Source of the DNA: Emticicia sp. C21
GTDB lineage: Bacteria; Bacteroidota; Bacteroidia; Cytophagales; Spirosomataceae
Direction: 5' to 3'
Assembly: GCF_003418935.1 (NCBI RefSeq)
Contig: NZ_QVMT01000002.1
Location: forward strand, 186,001 to 250,000
Length of the DNA stretch: 64,000 nucleotides
A program made the position numbers and the translations under genes. The notes under the pieces are model-generated. The model had not been told where the DNA came from, did no database searches, and saw only the letters and a list, made by a program, of their open reading frames with translations. This document shows positions 47,653-57,100 of this stretch, one piece after another; the first letter of the stretch is position 1; the number at the start of each line of letters is the position of its first letter.

Positions 47653-49377
47653 CTATTCGATTAACTGTCCGGATTGTATTTTCTTATCTATATTAATGCT
47701 GTTTTCTCCCATCTGGCGGGCTTTTTTCCATTGTTCAATGGCTTTGTCTTTTTCGCCTAATTGATATAAAACATCTCCATAGTGTTCTATGATTGTACCG
47801 CTTACACCACTACCTTGCTTAACAGCACGTTCTAACACCTCACGTGATTTCTGATAATCTTTCATGGTATACAATACCCATGCATGTGTATCCAGAAAAG
47901 TTGGGTTGTTCGCATGTTTTTCGGTAAGCTTTGCTGATAATTCCAAAGCGCGGCTCAACTTATCTTTTCTCAATGATAAATAATAAGCATAGTTGTTCAA
48001 CACGTGCTCATCGTTCGGATCAATTTTCAAAACTGCTTCGTAGGCATCATCAGACTTGCTGAATTGTTTGGCTTCATTGTAGGCATCGCCTAACAAACCA
48101 TTGACAAATTTGGTTAACTCCTTATTATCCTGAGATAAGTTTCTTGCTTCTTCTAAAGACGAAATGGCTTTCTCGAAATCTTTTTTAGCAAAATTTGCTA
48201 CACCATTATGGTACCAGAAAAAAGCCTGATTCGGGAAATACTCAATGGCTTCTTCTGAATGCTTGGCAAGACTATCGGTATTGTTGAGTTTTGAATCAAT
48301 TTCAACTATAGCTAGCCATACTTCAAAAACCGATTTATCAAACTGGGTCGATTTGATGTAACTGTTACGAGCGCCTAGCATATCGCCTTTTTTCATCAAT
48401 AAATCTCCCAATACTACATGGGCTTTCGCATCTAACGGTGCTTGTTTAATTAACTCTCTTGTCAAGCCAATCAGATTATCTAAGGTCTTATCTCCCTTAT
48501 CATCTTTCATCATCAGCATATAGCTTGATAGAATCTTGAATTTTACATCTGATGAAAGATTTTTGTTAGTAAAGGCAACTTGTAATTCCTGGCTGCATTT
48601 TTCTAAATCACCTTTTTTACGATAGATTTCTGCTAATAACACATGGGCCTCTGCAAAGTCCGGATTACGTTTCAGCGAGTTTTCCAACATTTTTAAAGCC
48701 TGATCGTAGCGTTGGTTCGAAATCAGAATCTGTGCTTGTTGTACAACATATTCGGGTTCAGTAGGTTCTGAGGCAATCAGTTTATCGCCCTCTTCAATGG
48801 CTTTTTCGAGCTTATTTTGTTTCAGGTAAATCAATTGTTTCTGATGGGTAATTTCTTCGCTCATACCAATTGTTTTCTCTATTTTATTATATACCTCTAC
48901 CGCATCAGAATATTTCTCCTGCATAATATAGGCATTCGATAAATCGAGGTAATTATCAACATCGGTTGGATATTTATCGGAGAGCTTTTCGTAAATCTGC
49001 GCAGCTTCTTTGTAGCGTTTCTGTTTGATATATAAATCGCCTAAAAACTTCTTGTAGAATTTATTATCATCATCAATTTTTGCGGCTTTCTCGCTATACA
49101 GCGTAGCGTTGGCAATATCGTTGGATGCCAGAAAAGATTTCGCAATCATAAAGTTCGTCCCCGAACTGGCAGGATTCATTTCAGCAGCTTTTTTGAAGTG
49201 CGTAATGGCCTTATCGTAAGTTTCAGCAATAAAGTACTTCATGCCGTCGGTAAAGATTGCTTCAGCCTGAAGTTCTTTTTCAGAAATAGTGCCATCGTCG
49301 GCTTTCTTATTTTTCTGTGCTATACCTAATACAGGAAGCCAGAGAAATGCCCATAATATGATTTTTGATACTTTCAT
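47653..49377 (-). CDS. Exported TPR protein
   Basis: A 574-residue protein with a signal peptide (cleavage near GIA-Q, residue 21). It consists almost entirely of tetratricopeptide repeats, about fourteen units of 34 residues with the usual small/Tyr/Ala/Pro pattern (for example AITHFKKAAEMNPASSGTNF and LKIDPNDEHVLNNYAYYLS). It should act as a periplasmic or outer-membrane scaffold. It is the first gene of the leftward operon with DUF4292 (106 bases downstream) and the EnvC-like protein, and so may help to position cell-wall hydrolysis factors. That is inferred from gene order. Confidence 0.88.
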   Translation of the reverse strand: MKVSKIILWAFLWLPVLGIAQKNKKADDGTISEKELQAEAIFTDGMKYFIAETYDKAITHFKKAAEMNPASSGTNFMIAKSFLASNDIANATLYSEKAAKIDDDNKFYKKFLGDLYIKQKRYKEAAQIYEKLSDKYPTDVDNYLDLSNAYIMQEKYSDAVEVYNKIEKTIGMSEEITHQKQLIYLKQNKLEKAIEEGDKLIASEPTEPEYVVQQAQILISNQRYDQALKMLENSLKRNPDFAEAHVLLAEIYRKKGDLEKCSQELQVAFTNKNLSSDVKFKILSSYMLMMKDDKGDKTLDNLIGLTRELIKQAPLDAKAHVVLGDLLMKKGDMLGARNSYIKSTQFDKSVFEVWLAIVEIDSKLNNTDSLAKHSEEAIEYFPNQAFFWYHNGVANFAKKDFEKAISSLEEARNLSQDNKELTKFVNGLLGDAYNEAKQFSKSDDAYEAVLKIDPNDEHVLNNYAYYLSLRKDKLSRALELSAKLTEKHANNPTFLDTHAWVLYTMKDYQKSREVLERAVKQGSGVSGTIIEHYGDVLYQLGEKDKAIEQWKKARQMGENSINIDKKIQSGQLIE

Positions 49378-49610
49378 TCATCAACTAATTGTAGGTAGTT
49401 TAACGCCCAAACGCCCCGAATATTGCTTAATATCGGGCAACATTCCTGCCAAAGACTCATCAAAGTTCTTTAAATTATTTGGTAATAACAAAATAACAAC
49501 CTTCGACCTTGGTAATATGTTTTATGTTCTCAAGCAATCTACCTATTTTAGGGGATATTCACAAGCAGAAGCGTATGAGCGGAAAATGTACCACATAAAA
49601 GTATGAAGTA

Positions 49611-49641
49611 TTGCTTTGGCAAGATAATTGGAATATTTTTG
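49611..49641 (+). promoter_or_regulatory. Promoter of the second TMTC-like gene
   Basis: TTG (49611-49613), a 20-nt spacer and an exact TATTTTTG (49634-49641) match the Bacteroidota consensus. Transcription would start about 16 nt before the ATG at 49663, so the leader is very short. The rest of the gap back to 49378 shows no clear promoter for the leftward TPR operon. Confidence 0.55.
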
Positions 49642-49662
49642 TAAACCCGACCAATCTACCAA

Positions 49663-51717
49663 ATGGCAAAACATAAGTCTCAACCTAAACAAGGCCTTAA
49701 AAAGGAGGCAACGCAAACATCTACGGCCTCTAAAGTGATAGAAACACACGCCCCAGACAAAAATTTTTCGATTGATGAAAAATGGATTCCTGCCATTCTG
49801 AGTGTTTTGGTATTCATCAGCTATTTTCCTATCTGGCAAAACAGTTTTGTATGGGATGATAAGCCCTATATTACTATCAATGATTTGGTTAAAAACTTTG
49901 ATATAAAAGCCATTTTTACTGAATATGTAGTTGGAAATTATCACCCGCTTACGGTTTTGAGTCTGGCGATTGAATATGCTTTGGTTGGAGAAAAGACCTG
50001 GTTGTATCATTTAGATAATCTGATTCTACACATCTTGAATAGCTGGTTGGTATTTAGGGTTATCCAACGGCTGAATGCTAATTTTCTGGTATCCTTTGTT
50101 ACGGCTGTTTTATTTGCCATTCACCCATTGCATGTCGAGTCGGTGGCGTGGGCAGCAGAACGGAAGGATGTATTGTATACTTTTTTCTTATTGCTTTCCA
50201 TATGGTATTATATCCGTTTTGATGAAACAAATAATAAAGTTTTCTACGGCGTTTCAATCCTCTTATTCATTGCCTCCTGTTTATCAAAAGGTATGGCGGT
50301 TGTATTACCTGCTCTCCTGATTATTACAGACTATTGTTTTCTGAAAAAGCCTCTGGGCTTTAAGATACTGATTAATAAGATTCCTTATTTTATTATCACA
50401 CTTATATTTGCCTATCTGGCTACACATGCACAAAAAGATGCAGGTGCAGATGCCTCAAGTGTAATAGGAAGCGCCTATAGTACAGGCGAGCGGATTTTGT
50501 TAACAGCTTATGCTTTTTGTTTTTATTGGATGAAAACCATTCTGCCCTATAATCTCTATCCGTTTTATCCTTACCCTAATAAAGCTACCGGAAGTATCCC
50601 AGCTATTTATTCTCTGGCTCTTTTAGGTGCATTGCTATTAATTGGGGCTATTATCTGGTTCGGAAGAAAAGATAAACGAATCTGGTGGGCAGGTGCTTTT
50701 TTTCTGATTGCTATTTCTACTGTTTTGCAGATATTACCTGTGGGGAGTGCCTTGGTTGCCGACCGCTATTATTATTTATCATCTATTGGCCCATTATTCC
50801 TGATAGGATTATTGGTAAATAAAATCTATGCTTCATCAAAAGGTATTCTGGCAGGCTTCTTCATTGTGGCACTGGTATTATGTGGAATGACCTTTGTGCA
50901 GACAGGCAAGTGGAAAAACGAATTAGTGCTTTTTACAGATGCTGACAAGGCTTTCCCGAATGATGCAATGATATTGAGTAATATAGGATGGTATTATTTA
51001 AATAATAAAGAATTTCCAATCGCTAAAGAATATCTCAAACGGGCAGATGATGGCGGTTTTAAGAATGCAGATGTGTGCCGTACGATTGGTTCCATGTTCT
51101 TAGATGAGGGAGACAATGCTACGGCCTTAAAGTATTTCCAGAAAGCGGCTCAGTACTTACCGAAATCTAACCGTACTAACTGGCTTTTTGCCACGGTTTA
51201 TTACCGGATGGGTGACTATAAGAATGCTAATTATTATTATAAAATTACGCTTGAAAACGAACCTGAAAATGCTGAGTACTGGACAGCTTACGGATTATCG
51301 CTGATAGGTAGCGAAGAATATGAGGCAGCCAGGCAGGCATTTAAGAAATCGATGGCTATTAAGCCCGACTATTGGGATGCTTATCTGAATCATGCTTTTT
51401 CGTATCGGAAGCAAGGAAACTATGAACAGGAAATTAAGGAATTAAAGGAGTTGATAGAGAAAGCACCGCAATATGGCCCTGCCTATAAAAACCTGGGTGT
51501 TACCTATGTAGATTTAAAACAGGATGATAATGCCATAGAATATTGGAGAAGAGCGACAGTAAGAGACTCAACCGGTGATTTTGAGTATAATATCGGTATC
51601 AACTATGCTAATCGGAATGATATTGAAACTGCCAAGCAATGGTACATTAAATCGGCTAAGAAAGGGAATATCAATGCCCGAAATATCCTGAAAAATAATG
51701 GTATAACTAACTATTGA
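49663..51717 (+). CDS. TMTC-like GT-C membrane protein with C-terminal TPRs (paralogue of the gene at 18332)
   Basis: A 684-residue protein laid out like the one at 18332-20227. It has a polar start (MAKHKSQPKQ), about ten membrane segments between residues 45 and 420, and WDD in the first outer loop. The shared HPLHVESVAWAAERKDVLYT block is near residue 155, and five or more TPRs run from about 430 to the end. By family it may move a lipid-linked sugar onto a protein or glycan; acceptor and donor are unknown. It faces the convergent NAD(P)-binding protein gene, whose stop codon lies 7 bases away. The CRTAC1-like/flippase genes beyond suggest a glycan or surface context. Confidence 0.87.
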   Translation: MAKHKSQPKQGLKKEATQTSTASKVIETHAPDKNFSIDEKWIPAILSVLVFISYFPIWQNSFVWDDKPYITINDLVKNFDIKAIFTEYVVGNYHPLTVLSLAIEYALVGEKTWLYHLDNLILHILNSWLVFRVIQRLNANFLVSFVTAVLFAIHPLHVESVAWAAERKDVLYTFFLLLSIWYYIRFDETNNKVFYGVSILLFIASCLSKGMAVVLPALLIITDYCFLKKPLGFKILINKIPYFIITLIFAYLATHAQKDAGADASSVIGSAYSTGERILLTAYAFCFYWMKTILPYNLYPFYPYPNKATGSIPAIYSLALLGALLLIGAIIWFGRKDKRIWWAGAFFLIAISTVLQILPVGSALVADRYYYLSSIGPLFLIGLLVNKIYASSKGILAGFFIVALVLCGMTFVQTGKWKNELVLFTDADKAFPNDAMILSNIGWYYLNNKEFPIAKEYLKRADDGGFKNADVCRTIGSMFLDEGDNATALKYFQKAAQYLPKSNRTNWLFATVYYRMGDYKNANYYYKITLENEPENAEYWTAYGLSLIGSEEYEAARQAFKKSMAIKPDYWDAYLNHAFSYRKQGNYEQEIKELKELIEKAPQYGPAYKNLGVTYVDLKQDDNAIEYWRRATVRDSTGDFEYNIGINYANRNDIETAKQWYIKSAKKGNINARNILKNNGITNY

Positions 51718-51724
51718 TGCGTGT

Positions 51725-52552
51725 TTATTCGGGCAACTGATAGAAATAATCTAAGGGATTCTTGAAAAGAAAATGATAACCTGATTTGTCCAACCATTTA
51801 TCTCCATTGATAATCTTATAGGGATGCGGAGTAGGTGCTTCTACAAACTCAGGCATTTCAAAGCCTAATTCCTCGCAATTTTGGGTATAAATTTCTTTTC
51901 TAATGGGGTGTATGGGAGAAACAATGTTGAATGTATCACCCCAGATTTCTTTCTCAATAACGGTTTCAATGATTCGGATTACATCATCTCTGTGAATATA
52001 ATTCACCGGAATGTCTCCGGTAGTCAAGCCTTTCCAACCTGCAAAATATTTAGCAGGGATACGGTCATATCCCATTAGTCCTGCTGAGCGTAGAATAGTT
52101 ACTTCTGTGGAAAAGCTTTTGAGTAGATTTTCGGCCTTTACCATAGTTGGGCTAGCCGATGTTTCGGGCGTTAAAACATCTTCTTCTACTACTTCACGAT
52201 TCAATTCCGGATAAACAGAGGTAGAACTGATATAAATAATCTTTCTGATTGGAGAGTTTTCCACAACCTTTAGCAAATTAGCTATCTGCTCAACATGTGC
52301 ATCAGTCTTCTGTATGCTTATTTTTGGAGGAATATTGATGATTAAAACGTTGCTATCAAGAAAGTTATCCACATATTCACATTCTAGCTGTGGATTAAGT
52401 TTAAGAAGATAGGGCTCAATCCCATTTCCCTGCAAAGTTTCTAGTTTTTCCTCATGTGTAGTACTACCTTTTACCAGATAGTTTTTTTCGGAAAGATATC
52501 TTCCCAATGGTAATCCTAACCATCCACAGCCTATGATACTTATTGTTTTCAT
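51725..52552 (-). CDS. NAD(P)-dependent epimerase/dehydratase-like protein (YeeZ-like)
   Basis: About 275 residues from the preferred start, ATG at 52550-52552. The open frame runs 90 bases further upstream, but that extension crosses the palindrome at 52597-52640 and reads unlike the family. The N-terminus is the dinucleotide-binding motif IIGCGWLGLPLGRYL, with a further ISSTSVYPE block at the strand that normally carries the catalytic Ser. The YxxxK motif of the SDR family is not evident (the later position reads TMVKAENLL). This resembles the YeeZ group of extended-SDR-like proteins, whose substrate is not known. It is downstream of the flippase gene in the same direction. Confidence 0.85.
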   Translation of the reverse strand: MKTISIIGCGWLGLPLGRYLSEKNYLVKGSTTHEEKLETLQGNGIEPYLLKLNPQLECEYVDNFLDSNVLIINIPPKISIQKTDAHVEQIANLLKVVENSPIRKIIYISSTSVYPELNREVVEEDVLTPETSASPTMVKAENLLKSFSTEVTILRSAGLMGYDRIPAKYFAGWKGLTTGDIPVNYIHRDDVIRIIETVIEKEIWGDTFNIVSPIHPIRKEIYTQNCEELGFEMPEFVEAPTPHPYKIINGDKWLDKSGYHFLFKNPLDYFYQLPE

Positions 52553-52596
52553 GCGTTCTTTGATTGATCTTACTATAATTAAACTTGTCGAAAAAT

Positions 52597-52640
52597 AAGC
52601 GTGCCACGCTCTTATTCGGACGAGTATAAGCGTGACACGC
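52597..52640. repeat. REP-like palindrome pair with GCGTGnCACGC
   Basis: Two near-identical palindromes, GCGTGCCACGC (about 52599-52609) and GCGTGACACGC (about 52630-52640), are set in opposite orientation around TTATTCGGACGAGTATAA. They can form either two small hairpins or one large imperfect hairpin. The element lies between the flippase stop codon and the NAD(P)-binding protein start. Confidence 0.65.
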
Positions 52641-52649
52641 AAGATATTA

Positions 52650-54155
52650 CTAAACGCGAAAAAATTTACTTAACCCCAGACTCTTGCGCTCTACAAAGAC
52701 AATGATAAATAAGAACAAGAAACTTAACACTAAATGAAAAGGAATGGCATAATAGGGATTTTCTATTTTGATTTGCCATGAGGCAAAAATCAGAATACCT
52801 GCCCCAATCAGATAAATAACAATTCTATTAATTTCGTAGGGAACTGGATAATACTTCTGTCCAAACCAATAACATAGAACCATCATCACAAATGAGGAGA
52901 TAGCAAAGGTAAGCGCACAACCGATGTAGCCCATCTGAGGGATGAGAATCATGTTTAAAACAACCGTAATGAACATGCCTATAAAAGTCAGGATAGTACC
53001 AAAATGGGTCCTGTCACTCAATTTAAACCAGATAGACATATTCTGATAAACACCAATAAACAAATTAGCTAATAACAGAATAGGTACCACTTCAAGACCA
53101 AATCGGTAATTCTTACCTAATATCAGGCTAATTAAATCTATATTCAAACTTACACCTACCCAGATAAGAATGCAGGCTATGGTAAACCATTTGGTAGCCA
53201 AAGCTATCATACTCGGTGAGTTTTTATCTTCGGCCTTTGAGAAAAAAAACGGGTCGGCAGCATAGCGGTAGGCTTGCACGACCAGAAGCATAAAAATGGA
53301 TAGCTTATAGACATTGGCATAAATACTAAAAGCCGCATCGGTGGTGAAACCGGGATAAAAGCCCTCGGGTAAAACAGTCCTGAACATAATCCGATCGGCT
53401 AACTGATTGGTTGCCCCTGCTAAACCCATAATTAAGAGAGGATAAGCATAGATAAGAACAGGTTTAAACTTCTTGAGGTCAAAGGAGAATCTGAAATCAA
53501 TAAATTCTCGCCAGAGTATTAGTAATGTAATCAGACTAGCAATGAAATTTGCCCAAACAATATAATCAGGACCAATTTTAGGATTATAGAAGTAGTCTGC
53601 AAAAGGTTTCCAGTCAGGTAACATAACGCCTTCATGAATGTATTTGCAGAACATTAGATAAAAGACATTCAGACCGATATTGATAAAAATGTTGATGAGA
53701 CGAATGGCAACAAATTTTTTAGCACGATTTTCAGCTCTCAGTTTAACAAAGGCGATAGCAGCCACAGCATCGGTAGCGAGAATGATAGCAAACCAAACTA
53801 CAAGCCTTTCTTTGCCCGGGAATTTCATGGCATTAATAATCGGGGTTGCCATGAAATAAATGATGATCGAGAAAATAATACTCGTAACAATAATATAGGA
53901 TAAAATCAGGTTAAAGTACTCCTCCCGGTTTTCTTTTTTGCTGGCATACCGGAAGAAGGCCGTTTCCATACCATAGGTATAGATGATGTTTAGTAATACA
54001 GCAAAAATGTATAATTGATTATTATCGGCCAGTAAATTTTGTTCAGGAAAAACACGGGTATGTATTGCTACTAAAAGCCAATTCAGAAATCTGCCAACAA
54101 TGCTACTGATACCATAAAGAGCTGTATCACTTGCTAATTTTTTTACTACGCTCAT
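52650..54155 (-). CDS. Polysaccharide flippase (Wzx/MATE-like, polysaccharide_synt family)
   Basis: A 501-residue integral membrane protein with about 12-14 hydrophobic segments. The start VVKKLASDTALYGISSIVGR and the early FPEQNLLADNNQLYIFAVLL correspond to the first helices of the MOP-type polysaccharide exporter family. YRYAADPFFFSK in the middle is also typical of Bacteroidota members. It should flip a lipid-linked oligosaccharide, or a similar lipid-bound intermediate, across the inner membrane. It starts 30 bases after the CRTAC1-like lipoprotein gene, so the two are likely cotranscribed; the NAD(P)-binding protein follows. No glycosyltransferase cluster is beside it. Confidence 0.9.
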   Translation of the reverse strand: MSVVKKLASDTALYGISSIVGRFLNWLLVAIHTRVFPEQNLLADNNQLYIFAVLLNIIYTYGMETAFFRYASKKENREEYFNLILSYIIVTSIIFSIIIYFMATPIINAMKFPGKERLVVWFAIILATDAVAAIAFVKLRAENRAKKFVAIRLINIFINIGLNVFYLMFCKYIHEGVMLPDWKPFADYFYNPKIGPDYIVWANFIASLITLLILWREFIDFRFSFDLKKFKPVLIYAYPLLIMGLAGATNQLADRIMFRTVLPEGFYPGFTTDAAFSIYANVYKLSIFMLLVVQAYRYAADPFFFSKAEDKNSPSMIALATKWFTIACILIWVGVSLNIDLISLILGKNYRFGLEVVPILLLANLFIGVYQNMSIWFKLSDRTHFGTILTFIGMFITVVLNMILIPQMGYIGCALTFAISSFVMMVLCYWFGQKYYPVPYEINRIVIYLIGAGILIFASWQIKIENPYYAIPFHLVLSFLFLFIIVFVERKSLGLSKFFRV

Positions 54156-54185
54156 GTGTTAATTTCAGGGGAGGTAAGATATTCC

Positions 54186-57100
54186 TCAGAATCCGATTAC
54201 TTGAACCTTATCGTTATTTTTTGCCAAAATTAACATATTTTTCTTAGCTCCCTTTACTATTTTCATTTGGCGTACCTGTCCGGTACTGAAAAAGCCTGTA
54301 TCCTGTGGTTTCAGTACTTCAAATTTTCCCTGACCTTTTCCGTGTAGAACTATGCCATGATTACTGTCATATCGCCCGATTTCAGGTAGTACATCAAAGA
54401 AATTTCCGGTCAGAATAATATCCAATTGGTTATCGTGGTCGTAATCGCAGGTTTCTATGCCATATACTGGGGAGAATTGTACTTCAATAGGGAGCGGTAC
54501 AATACTAAAATTTCCTTTACCATCATTAATAAAGAATGAGGTTTGCGGATGAACTACCGATTTATCTATCATTCCCTCTTTCTGCTCACTGGTAAATATT
54601 TCATCAACCGACTTATTGGCATAATCCTTATGATAAACAAAGCGTTCTTTAATAGAGGGTATGACCTTTTGCAAGTCTGGTTTTTGCATGAGAGGCACTA
54701 ATTTGCCATTGTTATAGACGCAAATCAACTGCTCAACCAGTCCGTTTTTATCAAAATCATTCACGCAAATCATGGCCGGTTGGTCTTTTGAGGCGGTTAA
54801 CTTGGAATTAAGTCCCAAATTCCCCACAATCAAATCCTCATCTCCGTCATGGTCGATATCAGCCACTTTGATAGTATTCCACCAACCTGCTGAATCTGGT
54901 ATAGGCATTGGCTTAGAGATTTTTCCTTTCTGATTTTTGAGAATAGTTACAGGCATCCAGTCACCTGCGAGTACTAAATCCTGCCAGCCATCTTTATTAA
55001 TATCAGTCCACGTGGCATCGGTTACCATACCTATTTCACCTAAATTTTCGGCAGTAAATTTGCCTTTGCCATCGTTTCTCAGGATATAACTCTTAGGGCT
55101 TCTACCATATTCAGCGCTAACCATCCGTGAGCCAGCAAAAAGATCCTGATCGCCATCTTTATCGAAATCTCCGGCTATTATGCAGGAAGTATTCTCATAT
55201 AGTGCAGGTAAATTACCTAAAGAGAAATTTCCTTTTCCATCGTTGATGTATAAATAATCTATCAATGCAGGATTCTCTTTTGGAAACTCATTTCCACCAG
55301 TGGCAATATATAAATCTAAATCTTTATCTCCATCAGCATCAAAGAAAGTAGCAGCTACTTCATCAGCATGTGGATTTGCACCGAAAACGCTTTGTTTAGA
55401 TGATTGGAAACTTCCGGCACCATTTTGCAAAAACAATTGTCCAACTGAATTTAAGGCTGCACCTATATACACATCTTCTAAACCGTCACCATTTACATCA
55501 CCTACTGCTAAGGCAGGACCTTCTCTTGAAAACATTTGCTTAAGCGTAGCATCTCTGTTATAATCAACAAATCCGTTTTCAACATGGGTAAAATTTATGC
55601 CTGATTGCGTGCTTATGTCTATGAAGTGCTTGTTGGTAATAGATGGTTTATTGATATAAGTTTGATTGGCATTCTTTTGCTCCAATACCAATTCTGTATC
55701 TGCTTTTGGAGCTTTGATAGTCTGTTTTTTATCATTCTGCCAGATAACTGTGACAGAATCGATACCCGGATTATTGTCTAAACCAAAAATCAATATATGG
55801 TCACTTGAAGACTGAAACCCATGATTAGGCATGGATTGTAAAAACTGTTTTTTACCTTGTTGATACACATATACTTTAGCCCCGATACCAAAAGCGTTTT
55901 TATCTGCCCCTTTCAGGTTTATTCTTAAAAAATGCTTTTTAAGTTTTTCAGTAGCATTATTTCGATAGACTGAAAGTGGCATGTTATTGTTATTTACAAT
56001 CAAATCAAGGTCGCCATCATTATCTAAATCTCCATAGGCAGAGCCATTAGAGAACCCTGGTTCACCTAAGCCCCAGTCGGCAGCTTTGTTTTCAAATTTC
56101 AGATTCCCCTTATTTTTAAAAGCATAATTGGGAATGGGTGCAGAAGGCATCTTCTCAACCATTTTATTAATATTGAGCCTCCCATTCTGGTCGAGCATTT
56201 GAGGGACAGTGTTCTTATCAGCTAAAAAGCTGATAAAATCCTGGTCGGTGAGGTCATGAACGATGCCATTGGCAACGAAAATGTCTTTCATACCATCATT
56301 ATCCATATCAAAAATCAAGGCTCCCCAACTCCAGTCGGTCGCATAAATACCTGAAAGCGCAGCTACTTCGCTGAAAATGGGTATGCCATCATGGTTATCT
56401 CCATTATTGAGTTGTAGCGTATTGCGGGTATATTGATGATAGAAATCTCTTTGTACTTTTATTTGCTCCAATTCGTAGGTTTCGAAACTTGAGGTAGTTT
56501 TTAGCCGATAATCATCGTTGGGCAACATATCGGTCACAAAAATATCCGGCTGTCCGTCGTTATTAATATCACCAATATCAGCACCCATAGAATTAAGACT
56601 TGTATGCCCCATCGATTGCTCTACTACCTCTTTAAAAGTGCCGTTTTTCTGATTGATATAGAGATAATCACGCTCGTAGAAATCATTGGAAATATAAATA
56701 TCCAACCAGTTATCATTATTCACATCTCCCACAGTGATACCTAAGCCAAAACCAATCAGACTCCCATAAATACCTGCTTCTGTACTTACATCGGTAAACT
56801 TATTATTATCGTTTCTGAATAATTTATGCCCACCAAATGGGTCTCTCTGATTCCGGAGATTCTGGTATTGTAATTTATTCACCTGTATGAAGCTATTATT
56901 CAACAGATACATGTCCAGGTCACCATCGCGGTCATAGTCAAAAAAAGCGGCATGTGTAGAATATCCCCCATCGTAAATTCCGTATTCTACGGCCATTTCC
57001 TTAAACGAAGGAATACCATTCTTTCCTACTCCCTGATTGATGAATAGTTCATTGCCTCGTGTATCATTTCGCAACTCACCTGAATTACAAACGTAAATAT

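Noticed and set aside
52553-52642. N-terminal extension of the NAD(P)-binding protein
   Set aside because: It runs through a REP-like palindrome and places 30 unrelated residues before the Rossmann motif, which normally starts within a few residues of the N-terminus.
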